Source: Pelagibacteraceae bacterium AG-325-J13 (GTDB lineage: Bacteria; Pseudomonadota; Alphaproteobacteria; Pelagibacterales; Pelagibacteraceae). Taken from it: a stretch of DNA of 64,000 bases. Positions within the stretch are counted from its first letter, which is position 1. Each line of letters opens with the position of its first letter. Shown piece by piece: positions 28,333 through 36,842 of the stretch. Below the pieces are notes generated by a model. The model worked only from the letters and a program-made list of their open reading frames with translations. It searched no databases and was not told the DNA's origin. A program made the translations under genes and the position numbers. The stretch is taken from positions 310,001 to 374,000 of the forward strand of contig QBYL01000001.1 in the NCBI GenBank assembly GCA_003282835.1, in the 5' to 3' direction.

Positions 28333-28706
28333 GATAAATCTAAAGCAAATTTTTTAAGTTTTTCTAAAGGAATTAATTCAAGAGTTTTGATATTTGTTTT
28401 TTTTAAATAAATAGAACACGCAATATTTTCCTCTAAAGCTCTTGCATACCAAGTTGCACACAAACACCAGCTATCCCCATCTTTGAGCCCAGGAAAACCA
28501 AACTCAGGATGAGGTGTAATTAGATCATTTCCTACTTTTTTTGACCATATTAAAAATTCCTTTGAAACTTTTGCGCATACCGTGTGCACACCTCGATCGT
28601 TCTTATCCGTATTACAACATCCATCTCGCAACCAACCAGTTAGCGGATCATTTGAACAAGGTTCCAAAGGTTCACCAAAAACATTTTTTTGTTGTTCTTT
28701 GCTCAT
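28329..28706 (-). CDS. DUF2237 protein
   Basis: A 125-residue protein matching DUF2237: NVFGEPLEPCS, TGWLRDGCCNT, DRGVHTVCA, TPHPEFGFPGLKDGDSWCLCA and W..A...G-like WYARALEENIA. Conserved cysteines may bind a metal. The function is not known. It lies 12 bases downstream of hisI on the same strand and is probably in one transcript with it. Confidence 0.85.
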   Translation of the reverse strand: MSKEQQKNVFGEPLEPCSNDPLTGWLRDGCCNTDKNDRGVHTVCAKVSKEFLIWSKKVGNDLITPHPEFGFPGLKDGDSWCLCATWYARALEENIACSIYLKKTNIKTLELIPLEKLKKFALDLS

Positions 28707-28718
28707 TAGTAAAATTTT

Positions 28719-29186
28719 TTATAGTTTAGTTGGGTTAGGCTGATCTTTGTATACTTTTTCTGGATCAAATTTTTTTTCTTTTTCTTTAAATTCTAGTTCT
28801 ATCTTTTCTGAATTTTCAATTTTACCTAATGGTACAGATCTATAAAAACAAGATTTGTAACCAACATGACAACTCGCACCATTTCCAATATCTACAGTCA
28901 TCCATAAAGAATCTTGATCATCATCAATTCTTATATCTATAACTTTTTGAACAAAGCCACTTGTTTTTCCTTTGTGCCACAAAGCATTTCTAGACCTACT
29001 CCAGTAACAAGCTTCTTTTTTTTCAATTGTTAATTTCAATGCTTCCTCATTCATATAACCATGCATTAAGACTTCACCTGATTTATAATCAGTTGTTACA
29101 ACTGGAATAAGACCTTTTTCATCGAATTTTGGAGACAGAAATTTACCTTCTTCTACCTCAAAAATACTCTCTCTTTTTTTAAACAT
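28719..29186 (-). CDS. hisI: Phosphoribosyl-AMP cyclohydrolase
   Basis: About 155 residues from ATG 29186 (MFKKRES); an upstream in-frame ATG at 29228 would add 14 hydrophobic residues and leave 9 bases to folE, so the shorter form is preferred. It opens the adenine ring of PR-AMP in histidine synthesis. Motifs are GEVLMHGYMNEEAL, ACYWSRSRNALWHKGKTSG, IRIDDDQDSLW for metal binding, and C-x-x-G in ASCHVGYKSCFYR. HisI is separate from HisE here. Confidence 0.93.
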   Translation of the reverse strand: MFKKRESIFEVEEGKFLSPKFDEKGLIPVVTTDYKSGEVLMHGYMNEEALKLTIEKKEACYWSRSRNALWHKGKTSGFVQKVIDIRIDDDQDSLWMTVDIGNGASCHVGYKSCFYRSVPLGKIENSEKIELEFKEKEKKFDPEKVYKDQPNPTKL

Positions 29187-29237
29187 GTGCGTAAAATAGT
29201 GAAAAAAAGACAAAATAGCAATTTGCATTAATGAAAT

Positions 29238-29870
29238 ATGTCCTATAAAAATGGGCGCTATATGAAATTAGTAAAAGATTTAGAAAAAACTAGCCCTAAA
29301 AAAGCTGAAGTTACCGACAAACAGGCAGAAGAAGCTTTTAAGTTAATTTTAACTTGGATTGGAGAAGATCCTAATAGAGAGGGCTTGCTAGAAACTCCAA
29401 AGAGAGTAGTTAAGGCATTCAAAGAATATTTTAAAGGATACAATCAAGATGCAAGTTCAGACTTATTGAAAACTTTTGGAGATGTTGAGGGTTATGACGA
29501 TATGGTGGTTGAAAAAAACATTACGTTGGAGAGTCATTGCGAACATCATATGGCTCCAATTATAGGAGTAGCTCATATTGCTTATATACCAAATCAAAAG
29601 GTTGTTGGCTTGAGCAAATTAGCAAGAACTGTAGAAGTTTTTTCAAAAAGACTTCAAACGCAAGAAAGACTTACAATGCAAATAGCTAAAACTCTTATGG
29701 CAGCCCTTGACGCAAAAGGAGTGGCTGTAACTATTGATGCTGCGCATCAATGTATGACAATGAGAGGTGTAAAAAAGGAAAAAGCTACAACTGTAACAAA
29801 TTATTATTTAGGTGCTTTTAAAGAAGATCTTAGTTATCAAAATAGATATTTGAGATATATTGCTAAATAA
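29238..29870 (+). CDS. folE: GTP cyclohydrolase I
   Basis: A 210-residue FolE that converts GTP to dihydroneopterin triphosphate, the first step to folate and pterins. Conserved blocks are DPNREGLLETPKRV, SHCEHHMAPIIG with zinc-binding Cys and His, VVGLSKLARTVEVFSKRLQTQERLT and HQCMTMRGVKK with the third zinc ligand. A second ATG eight codons in (29262) is a possible start. Pterin output could feed folate, and it could also supply an antenna pterin to the nearby photolyases, but the latter is inference. The following gene starts right at its stop. Confidence 0.96.
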   Translation: MSYKNGRYMKLVKDLEKTSPKKAEVTDKQAEEAFKLILTWIGEDPNREGLLETPKRVVKAFKEYFKGYNQDASSDLLKTFGDVEGYDDMVVEKNITLESHCEHHMAPIIGVAHIAYIPNQKVVGLSKLARTVEVFSKRLQTQERLTMQIAKTLMAALDAKGVAVTIDAAHQCMTMRGVKKEKATTVTNYYLGAFKEDLSYQNRYLRYIAK

Positions 29871-30872
29871 ATGTCTAATAAATTTAAAGCTGTTGTAATT
29901 GACAATCAAAACGAAAAATTCACTAGAGAGATAAAAGAAATAGATCAAAATGATCTTAAAGACGGAAATGTATTAGTAAAAATAGATTATTCAAGTTTAA
30001 ACTATAAAGATGCACTTATTCTGAATAACGGTGGAAAAATTGTAAGAAAATTTCCCTTCGTTCCAGGTATAGATTTTTCTGGAAAAGTGGTTGAGAGCGA
30101 AGACTCAAAATTTAAAAAAGATGATCATGTAATTTTGACTGGTTTTAGAGTAGGCGAAGCTTACTTTGGAGGTTTCTCACAATTTGCAAAAGTAGAATCG
30201 AATTTTTTAATAAAAACTCCCAAAGAATTAGATAATCATAAAGCAATGATGTTAGGCACAGCAGGTTTTACAGCATTACTGTGTGCATTTGCAGTAAAAG
30301 CTAGGGAGGATTTATTACTAGGTGAAAAAGTTAAAGATGTTTTGGTCACAGGAGCAACTGGTGGAGTCGGAAGTATTGCAATAATGATTTTATCTAAAAT
30401 GGGTTACGATGTACATGCTGTGACAGGTAAAAAAGATAAACATGAATACCTTAAAAATCTAGGAGCAAAAAATATTTTAGACAGGAAAGATTTTGAAGGA
30501 GAAAGTAAATTACTAGAGAAAGGAATTTGGGATGGAGTTGTAGATACAGTAGGAGGACCCGCTTTAACAAAAATACTTGCCCAAACTAAATCCACAGGAA
30601 TAGTAGCAGCGTGTGGTAACGCAGGAGGAATTAAAATTAATACAACTGTTATGCCGTTTATAATTAGAGGAGTAAAACTATGGGGAATCGATTCTTCCGC
30701 TGCCTCAATAGCGAGAAGAGTTTTTGTTTGGAACGAAGCATCTAAATTAATAGATTTTGAAAAACTTAAAACATTTACTAAAGAATTAACTTTTAAAGAG
30801 CTTTTAGAGACTTATCCTAAACTATTAAAGGGTGAATATTTTGGAAGAGCTATAGTAAATCCTAATAAATAA
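29871..30872 (+). CDS. acuI: YhdH/AcuI-type quinone oxidoreductase (acrylyl-CoA reductase-like)
   Basis: A 333-residue zinc-free MDR protein of the YhdH/AcuI group. It has SSLNYKDALILNNGGKIVRKFPFVPGIDFSG, GFRVGEAYFGGFSQFAKV, the nucleotide-binding DVLVTGATGGVGSIAIMIL and RVFVWNEA near the end. AcuI reduces acrylyl-CoA to propionyl-CoA in DMSP breakdown, a common SAR11 activity. Other YhdH proteins have similar activity, so the physiological role is likely but unproven. It directly abuts folE. Confidence 0.8.
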   Translation: MSNKFKAVVIDNQNEKFTREIKEIDQNDLKDGNVLVKIDYSSLNYKDALILNNGGKIVRKFPFVPGIDFSGKVVESEDSKFKKDDHVILTGFRVGEAYFGGFSQFAKVESNFLIKTPKELDNHKAMMLGTAGFTALLCAFAVKAREDLLLGEKVKDVLVTGATGGVGSIAIMILSKMGYDVHAVTGKKDKHEYLKNLGAKNILDRKDFEGESKLLEKGIWDGVVDTVGGPALTKILAQTKSTGIVAACGNAGGIKINTTVMPFIIRGVKLWGIDSSAASIARRVFVWNEASKLIDFEKLKTFTKELTFKELLETYPKLLKGEYFGRAIVNPNK

Positions 30873-30888
30873 TTTATAAATACACTTA

Positions 30889-31779
30889 ATGGATTGGGAT
30901 AAATTAAAAATATTTCATACTGTTGCTGAGGCTTCAAGTTTTACGAAGGCATCTACGATATTAAACTTAAGCCAATCAGCTATAAGTAGGCAAATTCAAT
31001 CTTTAGAAAGTGATTTAAAAGTTCAACTTTTTGAACGTCATGCGAGAGGTTTGGTATTAACCGAAAACGGGGAATATCTTTTTAAGTCAGCACATGAAGT
31101 GATAACAAAACTTAAGGATGTAGAGTCTAATTTAATCGGACATAAAGATAAATTAAACGGTAAATTAATAGTAACTACCGTTGTTAGTTTTGGGACAACA
31201 TGGCTTACTCCTAGAATTAAAGAATTTATGGATCTTCATCCAGAAATAGAAATAGAATTAATATTTGATGATAAAGAACTTGATTTAGCTACGCGTCAAG
31301 CAGATGTGGCTATTCGAATGAGAAGACCTAAACAATTAAATTTGATACAAAAAAAATTTGTTGATTTTAATTATCATATTTATGGGTCAATTGATTATCT
31401 TGAAAAACACGGTTATCCAAAATCCTTAAAGGATCTAGATAAACATAAATTTATTACTTATGGTAAAGGAACCCCTTCACCAGTATACAATCCTGATTGG
31501 GTTTTGAAAATTGGAGCAAAAGATGGAAAAAAAAGAAAATCATTAATGAAAGTAAACAGTGTATACGGATTATTGTTGGCTGTTCAAAGTGGAGTCGGCT
31601 TAGCAGCTTTACCAGATTATATAGCACATAATAAAAGTGGTATTGCTAAAGTTTTACCAAATGACCCAGGAAAACCAACCGAGACTCATTTTGTATATCC
31701 TGCCTCTTTAAAGAACAATGCAAGATTAGTAGCTTTTAGAAATTTTTTATTTAGCAAGGTTAATGAATGGAAATTTTAA
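30889..31779 (+). CDS. LysR family transcriptional regulator
   Basis: A 296-residue LysR protein. The N-terminal winged helix-turn-helix is MDWDKLKIFHTVAEASSFTKASTILNLSQSAISRQIQSLE, with the effector-binding domain from about residue 90. The binding domain carries RQADVAIRMRRPK and AVQSGVGLAALPDYIA. The target is unknown; it lies 16 bases after the acuI-like gene and overlaps rseP by 13 bases on the same strand, so it may regulate its own operon. Confidence 0.92.
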   Translation: MDWDKLKIFHTVAEASSFTKASTILNLSQSAISRQIQSLESDLKVQLFERHARGLVLTENGEYLFKSAHEVITKLKDVESNLIGHKDKLNGKLIVTTVVSFGTTWLTPRIKEFMDLHPEIEIELIFDDKELDLATRQADVAIRMRRPKQLNLIQKKFVDFNYHIYGSIDYLEKHGYPKSLKDLDKHKFITYGKGTPSPVYNPDWVLKIGAKDGKKRKSLMKVNSVYGLLLAVQSGVGLAALPDYIAHNKSGIAKVLPNDPGKPTETHFVYPASLKNNARLVAFRNFLFSKVNEWKF

Positions 31780-32882
31780 ACTTTATAATCCCTTTTATAA
31801 TTTTGCTGACAATAGTTGTTTTTGTTCATGAATACGGCCATTATTATTTTGCAAAAAGATACGGCGTAGGTATTACTGATTTTTCAATTGGTTTTGGAAA
31901 GGAAATTTTTGGTTATAATGACAAATCAGGAACTAGATGGAAATTCTGTGCAATTCCTTTAGGTGGGTATGTTAAGTTTTTTGGTGATAGAAATGTATTC
32001 AGTCAAGCTGAACAAGAAGAATTGCTGAAACAATATAATAAAGAGGATAGAGACAAACTTTTTGTTACAAAACCTATATATCAACGATCGTTAATAGTTT
32101 TTGCAGGACCTTTGGCAAATTTTTTATTAGCCATATTGATTTTTGTATTTATCTATATGTTTGTTGGAAAAGATTTTACCCCAGCACAAATAAATGAAGT
32201 TCAGGAAAATAGTCCAGCTCACACTGCTGGTATTAAAAGTGGTGATATAATTATTTCAATTAATGATAAAAAAGTTAATAGTATTTTAGAAGTCTCAACA
32301 TTTATCAACACATCTTCGACTGAAAGCATAAATATTCAGATAGAAAGAAATGACAAAAAAATGAACTTTAGTGTAATTCCACAAATAATCAAAAGTGAAG
32401 ATTCTTTGGGTAATAAGATGAATAAAAAAATTATAGGGATTAAGATTATTCCATTAAACAATGAGCTCAAAAAAGAGAAACTAGGCCCAGCTACAGCTAT
32501 ATTTTATGCTATAAAAGAAACGTGGTTTGTTACTCAAGCTTCGTTCGACTTTGTAGTTTCGTTATTTAAGGGCAAAGGAGATACCACTCAACTAGGTGGA
32601 CCAATAAAGATTGCTAAAATTACTGGTCAAGTTGCCCAGCATGGTTTCATAGCATTTTTGAGTATTATGGCATACATTTCAATAAGCTTAGGTTTTATTA
32701 ATCTTTTTCCTATTCCAATGCTAGATGGCGGACATTTAATGTTTTATGCCTTTGAGAAAATTTTAGGAAGGCCTTTAACTCAAAGAACTCAGGAAGGTTT
32801 TTTCCGAATCGGGCTTTTTTTGCTGGTTTTTCTAATGTTATTTACAACAATTAATGATTTAAAAGATTTAGGTCTTTTTTAG
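31767..32882 (+). CDS. rseP: RIP-type site-2 zinc metalloprotease RseP
   Basis: A 371-residue M50 intramembrane protease that cuts regulated membrane proteins such as anti-sigma factors. The zinc motif HEYGH is at residues 21-25 in the first helix. A single PDZ domain lies at about 125-210 (NSPAHTAGIKSGDIIISINDKKV), and the third ligand motif PIPMLDGGH is near the C-terminus. It has one PDZ domain where E. coli RseP has two. It overlaps the LysR gene by 13 bases, an unusual neighbour; rseP more often follows dxr. Confidence 0.93.
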   Translation: MEILNFIIPFIILLTIVVFVHEYGHYYFAKRYGVGITDFSIGFGKEIFGYNDKSGTRWKFCAIPLGGYVKFFGDRNVFSQAEQEELLKQYNKEDRDKLFVTKPIYQRSLIVFAGPLANFLLAILIFVFIYMFVGKDFTPAQINEVQENSPAHTAGIKSGDIIISINDKKVNSILEVSTFINTSSTESINIQIERNDKKMNFSVIPQIIKSEDSLGNKMNKKIIGIKIIPLNNELKKEKLGPATAIFYAIKETWFVTQASFDFVVSLFKGKGDTTQLGGPIKIAKITGQVAQHGFIAFLSIMAYISISLGFINLFPIPMLDGGHLMFYAFEKILGRPLTQRTQEGFFRIGLFLLVFLMLFTTINDLKDLGLF

Positions 32883-32903
32883 AACATTTTAGCCTTCAAA
32901 AAA

Positions 32904-32987
32904 CCCAACAAAATCAACATTTTTTGTACTACAATATATAGTGTTAATATATATATGTAATACTAAAAAATTGTTGATTTTATTGGG
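32904..32987. repeat. Long imperfect inverted repeat upstream of the HU gene
   Basis: Arms 32904-32932 and 32957-32987 pair over about 27 bp with two mismatches and two single-base bulges. The longest uninterrupted block is AAAATCAACA. The loop is 24 bases of A/T-rich DNA. It could form a cruciform or an RNA hairpin ahead of hup. No T run follows the right arm, so a normal terminator for rseP is unlikely. Confidence 0.75.
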
Positions 32988-33025
32988 AAATTGTTGAAAT
33001 TCAATATTAACCATAAGGGGCATAA

Positions 33026-33301
33026 ATGAACAAAAAACAACTAGTAGCTAAAATATCGTCCACATTGGGTCAAAGTAAAGCTGACGCTGAGAGAACTTTT
33101 GACTCGATTACGACAATTATTCTGGATGCGCTTAAAAATGACGATACTGTTAAAATAGCTGGTTTTGGAACTTATAAAGTAGCCAAAAGAAAAGCTAGAG
33201 TGGGCAGAAATCCAAGAACTGGAGAGTCAATTCAAATTGGTGCATCTCAAAAAGTTAAGTTTTTACCTGCTAAAAGCTTAAAAGAAATGTTTAATAGATA
33301 A
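33026..33301 (+). CDS. hup: HU family DNA-binding protein
   Basis: A 91-residue histone-like protein of the HU/IHF family, which bends and packages DNA. It starts MNKKQLVAKISSTLGQSKADAERTFDSI and has the arm motif VGRNPRTGESIQIGASQKVKFLPAKSLKE; this RNPRTGE form with no IHF-specific residues favours HU. An AAGGGG Shine-Dalgarno-like site lies 8 bases before ATG. It stands as a single-gene unit between a large inverted repeat and a terminator-like hairpin. Confidence 0.95.
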   Translation: MNKKQLVAKISSTLGQSKADAERTFDSITTIILDALKNDDTVKIAGFGTYKVAKRKARVGRNPRTGESIQIGASQKVKFLPAKSLKEMFNR

Positions 33302-33309
33302 ACACTATT

Positions 33310-33345
33310 TTTAGCCCTTATTTAATTTTTTGAATAAGGGCTAAA
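33310..33345 (+). terminator. Hairpin after hup
   Basis: A perfect 13-bp stem (33310-33322 with 33333-33345, core TTAGCCCTTATT) around a ten-base T-rich loop. No T run follows on the plus strand, so it may act as an mRNA 3' stabiliser or a weak terminator. Confidence 0.65.
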
Positions 33346-33442
33346 GTACTTGCAAAAACTGCATAGCTAAAATTAAGATATTTCAATTCTAATTCAATTT
33401 TTTAAAAACTATAAAACACTCTTCAAACAACAAGGGAGTTTT

Positions 33443-34735
33443 ATGAAAAAATACTTAGGTTACTTTTTTGCAGGTACCGCAGCTTATTTTGCGTTTGCAG
33501 GTCTGGGCTATGCCGAGACTACAGTATCAGCAGAAACACAATACATATTCAATACCCTATTATTTTTAATGTCAGGTTTCTTGGTCATGTGGATGGCCGC
33601 CGGATTTACAATGTTAGAGTCAGGTTTAGTAACATCGAAATCCGTTTCAGCAATCTGTGCAAAAAATATAGGTCTTTATTCAATCGCCGGAATTATGTTC
33701 TGGTTGGTTGGTTACAATTTAGCTTATGGTATTCCAGAAGGTGGATATATTGGAACATTTACACCTTGGAGCGACGCGTCTGCCGTAGATACAGGTTATT
33801 CTGATGGATCAGACTGGTTTTTCCAAATGGTGTTCTGTGCAACAACAATGTCTATTGTATCGGGTACATTAGCTGAAAGAATTAAGATTTGGCCGTTTTT
33901 CTTATTCGCGGCAATTTTAACAGGTATAATTTATCCAATCGAAATGGGTTGGCAGTGGGGCGGTGGCTGGTTATCAGCCGCAGGTTTTTCTGACTTTGCA
34001 GGTTCAACACTAGTACACGCAGCAGGTGGAGCAGCTGCTCTAGCTGGAGCAATTATATTAGGTGCAAGAACTGGAAGATTTAGTAGTAGTGGTGGTGTAA
34101 AAGCTATGACACCATTTGCTGCTTCTTCAATCCCATTAGCAACTTTAGGAGTATTCATACTTTGGTTAGGTTGGTTCGGATTTAATGGTGGATCACAATT
34201 AGCTGCTGGAACATTTGAAGATGTTTCATCTGTTGCTACTATTTACATTAATACTAACTTAGCTGCAGGTGGTGGAGTATTAGCTGCTGCAACTATTTCA
34301 AGATTAATTGGTGGTAAAACAGATGTAGTAATGATGCTTAATGGTGCGATCGCTGGTCTTGTAGGAATTACTGCAGAACCACTAACACCAAGTCCGTTAG
34401 CTGCAATCTTTATTGGAGCAATAGCAGGAATATTAATGTACTTCTCAACGAAACTATTGTTCAAATTGAAAATTGACGACGTAGTAGGTGCAATACCAGC
34501 TCACTTAGTGGCGGGTGTATGGGGTACATTAGCAGTGCCATTAACAAATGGTGATGTTTCTTTTGGAGCACAATTCATAGGAACAATTTCAGTTGTTGTA
34601 TTCGTATTTGTAGTCTCACTAATTGTTTTCCAAATTATGAAAAATACTGTTGGATTAAGAATTAGTAAAGAAGCTGAAAAACTAGGAACTGACAAAGCAG
34701 AAGTTGGTGTAATAGCTTACGGTATAAGAGACTAA
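33443..34735 (+). CDS. amt: Ammonium transporter Amt
   Basis: A 430-residue Amt/Mep/Rh channel with a cleavable signal peptide (to about residue 25, GLGYAE) and about 11 helices. Conserved features are FLVMWMAAGFTMLESGLV, DWFFQMVFCATTMSIVSGTLAERI, GSTLVHAAGGAAAL with the first pore histidine, and PAHLVAGVWGTLA with the second. It takes up ammonium at low concentration. No glnK/PII gene sits beside it, in contrast to many proteobacteria. A GGGAG Shine-Dalgarno precedes ATG. It is a single-gene unit with a strong terminator. Confidence 0.96.
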   Translation: MKKYLGYFFAGTAAYFAFAGLGYAETTVSAETQYIFNTLLFLMSGFLVMWMAAGFTMLESGLVTSKSVSAICAKNIGLYSIAGIMFWLVGYNLAYGIPEGGYIGTFTPWSDASAVDTGYSDGSDWFFQMVFCATTMSIVSGTLAERIKIWPFFLFAAILTGIIYPIEMGWQWGGGWLSAAGFSDFAGSTLVHAAGGAAALAGAIILGARTGRFSSSGGVKAMTPFAASSIPLATLGVFILWLGWFGFNGGSQLAAGTFEDVSSVATIYINTNLAAGGGVLAAATISRLIGGKTDVVMMLNGAIAGLVGITAEPLTPSPLAAIFIGAIAGILMYFSTKLLFKLKIDDVVGAIPAHLVAGVWGTLAVPLTNGDVSFGAQFIGTISVVVFVFVVSLIVFQIMKNTVGLRISKEAEKLGTDKAEVGVIAYGIRD

Positions 34736-34779
34736 AAAAAACAATTAGCTTATCTCCTCCCTCGTTTAAGGAGAAATAT

Positions 34780-34808
34780 TAAGGCTCGGGACCCTTTCCC
34801 GAGCCTTA
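34780..34808. terminator. Bidirectional Rho-independent terminator after amt
   Basis: A GC-rich 12-bp stem, AAGGCTCGGGA (34781-34791) with TCCCGAGCCTT (34797-34807), flanked by A-T. On the plus strand ATTTATTTT follows. The stop codon of the reverse-strand gene lies in its right arm, so it can serve both genes. Confidence 0.9.
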
Positions 34809-35816
34809 TTTATTTTCGTCCCATAGTTTTTTTAAATCTATGTTTGGAGAAACACCAAACACTGAATTAATGTTAGCACAATGATAGGCTAAAGATGGAA
34901 TCGGGGATAAACACGGATTTTTTTTATAAATCTTATGCAGTGGTTCCTCCCATGGATCTACCCATTCTTTACCCATCTTCTCAATAATATGGAAGTTTTC
35001 ATCAATTAGTTTTTTACTTGTCATAAAGGTAACTAAACTTTCAGAAACTAGTCTCCAGTGTTTTCTTTCTCCTAAATAGATCTTAGTCGCTTCATTTTTA
35101 TTATATAAATAAGGGTAATCAGCTGGCAGCAAAACTATTTCACTTCTAAATATAGTAGCAAATTTTTCATAACTATAAATCATTTCGGTAATAGTATCTT
35201 TTGAATGAATATAGTCATCTTCAACAAAATAAATTAAGTCATCATCGTTTTCTTTAGCTAACATTAAAGAAGTATAAAAATTTGCCATATTTGCGAATTT
35301 TGCTTTGGAATAACCTGGAGTTATTTTGGTTTCAAAATTTTTTAGATTTACAGGTAAAAACTTATATTCAATATTTGATTTTTTAAGAATGTCTTTAATT
35401 ATTGTTGTATCATTATTTGGTGAATTGGTATCAGTAACAATAATACTAAATTTAATATTATCTAAGGACTTTTTAGCCACTTCAACAGACTTTAAAACTG
35501 ATTTTAAAGTTCTAAAAGTATACTCGTTTTTATTTTGATCAAAAAGTCTTTTTTTATTTTGATCCATTATTAGCTCTGAAGTGCAAGTTCGCAAAATAAT
35601 TTTTAAAGAATTAACTTTTCTTTTAATATCAAGTTTGCCAAATGGTATCGTAATTGATTTTTTTCCTTGTTCACTTAAAGTTTCTCCTAAATTTTTGTCT
35701 AACGTAGGAGAAGTAAAATTCGCTTGATCAATAATTTCATAACCAAAAATCCTACAAATTTTAATAAAAATTTTCTTCAAAAAACTTGCTTTAATTTTAG
35801 TTTCAATTCTTTTCAT
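34806..35816 (-). CDS. Glycosyltransferase-like protein
   Basis: A 336-residue protein with a nucleotide-diphospho-sugar transferase look: a basic N-terminus, a beta-alpha region SLDNIKFSIIVTDTNS, and LIYFVEDDYIHSKDTITEMI, a DxD-like site preceded by hydrophobic strand as in GT-A enzymes. Later WVDPWEEPLHKI and YHCANINS could bind the acceptor. No exact family or substrate is recognised. It is divergent from the rhodanese gene. Confidence 0.6.
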   Translation of the reverse strand: MKRIETKIKASFLKKIFIKICRIFGYEIIDQANFTSPTLDKNLGETLSEQGKKSITIPFGKLDIKRKVNSLKIILRTCTSELIMDQNKKRLFDQNKNEYTFRTLKSVLKSVEVAKKSLDNIKFSIIVTDTNSPNNDTTIIKDILKKSNIEYKFLPVNLKNFETKITPGYSKAKFANMANFYTSLMLAKENDDDLIYFVEDDYIHSKDTITEMIYSYEKFATIFRSEIVLLPADYPYLYNKNEATKIYLGERKHWRLVSESLVTFMTSKKLIDENFHIIEKMGKEWVDPWEEPLHKIYKKNPCLSPIPSLAYHCANINSVFGVSPNIDLKKLWDENK

Positions 35817-35830
35817 TATAGGATATGGTA

Positions 35831-35836
35831 TATAAT
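35831..35836 (+). promoter_or_regulatory. Likely -10 element of the rhodanese gene
   Basis: An exact TATAAT hexamer. A transcript starting about 7 bases later would begin only some 12 bases before ATG 35855, which supports that start over the upstream one at 35825. A good -35 box is not obvious. Confidence 0.4.
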
Positions 35837-35854
35837 AAATTTTTAGTTACTTCT

Positions 35855-36253
35855 ATGACCATCAAATCATCTCATCAACTTGTTGAAGAAGCTAGTGCAA
35901 GTATACAAACATTAAGTGCTGAAGAGGTCTTAAAATTAAAAAAAGATAAGCAAATTAGTCTAATTGATGTGAGGGATATACGAGAGTTGTGGAAAGAGGG
36001 AACAGTTGAAAATTCAATCCATATCCCTAGAGGCATGTTGGAATTTTGGCTTGATCCCAATAGTTCATATTATAAGTCAAATAAAATTGAGCATACAAAA
36101 AAGATGGTGCTCTTTTGTGCTCTTGGGTTTCGTTCCGCTTTAGCAACAAAAACTTTAGTAGATATGGGATTTAAAAATGTTGCTCATGTTGAAGGTGGTT
36201 TCGATGCTTTAAAAAAAGCAGGTCTTACAATTGTTACAAAAGAAAAAAAGTAA
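35855..36253 (+). CDS. Rhodanese-like sulfurtransferase domain protein
   Basis: About 132 residues from ATG 35855; an alternative in-frame start at 35825 overlaps a likely -10 box. It is a single rhodanese domain: LSAEEVLKLKKDKQISLIDVRDIRELWKEGTV..SIHIPRG, then the active loop VLFCALGFRSALA with the catalytic cysteine, and FKNVAHVEGGFDALK. Such proteins transfer sulfane sulfur. The partner is unknown. The 3' end almost touches the convergent isomerase gene. Confidence 0.85.
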   Translation: MTIKSSHQLVEEASASIQTLSAEEVLKLKKDKQISLIDVRDIRELWKEGTVENSIHIPRGMLEFWLDPNSSYYKSNKIEHTKKMVLFCALGFRSALATKTLVDMGFKNVAHVEGGFDALKKAGLTIVTKEKK

Positions 36254-36254
36254 A

Positions 36255-36842
36255 TTATTTATTAGATTCGTTTAAAACAAATTCTATTCTATCTTGTCCC
36301 CAAAAAATTTTATTATTTGACACAAAGGTCGGTGCACCAAAGATACCTTTTTCATAAGCTTCTGTAGTTTTTTTTCTTAATAAGTCTTTTATCGATGAAG
36401 AGGATGATCTAAGAAAAAAAGTCTTTGGATTTACATTTAAATTTTTAAGTACTTTTTGAATAATACTATCGTCGTTCATATTTAGTCCATCTTGCCAAAT
36501 TGAGTCATATATATTATCGATGTAATAACTTTTAAAATTATCTTCCTCAGCTACAAACACACCCCTCATTAAACCTAAGCTACGTATTGGAAAATAAGAA
36601 TTAAATTTAAATTTTATATTATTTTTCTCTGCTATTAATTTACAATCTCTAATCATATGTTTTGCTTTAGCTGGTATAAAAGCTGGTGCCTTTATTCCGT
36701 GTAAATTGTGAAGACCTCCTAATAAAATTGGCTTATATCGAATTTTGATTGAATGATTTTTTTCAATTTTTTTAATTTCTTTATGAGCTAAAAAAGAATA
36801 TGGACTTATGAAATCAAAATAAAAGTCAAAAGATTTAATCAT
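36255..36842 (-). CDS. 2-hydroxychromene-2-carboxylate isomerase-like protein
   Basis: A 195-residue DsbA-fold protein of the HCCA-isomerase/GST-kappa group. It starts FDFYFDFISPYSFLAHKEI with the catalytic serine in SPYS, where DsbA would have CxxC. It then has PILLGGLHNLHG and ends KGIFGAPTFVSNNKIFWGQDRIEF. HCCA isomerases work in naphthalene breakdown, but this marine context makes a general glutathione-dependent role more likely. It overlaps the ABA4-like gene by 8 bases. Confidence 0.82.
   Translation of the reverse strand: MIKSFDFYFDFISPYSFLAHKEIKKIEKNHSIKIRYKPILLGGLHNLHGIKAPAFIPAKAKHMIRDCKLIAEKNNIKFKFNSYFPIRSLGLMRGVFVAEEDNFKSYYIDNIYDSIWQDGLNMNDDSIIQKVLKNLNVNPKTFFLRSSSSSIKDLLRKKTTEAYEKGIFGAPTFVSNNKIFWGQDRIEFVLNESNK

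Noticed and set aside
33931-34695. Several reverse-strand frames inside amt
   Set aside because: These are shadows of the well-conserved Amt frame with low-complexity proline/alanine content.
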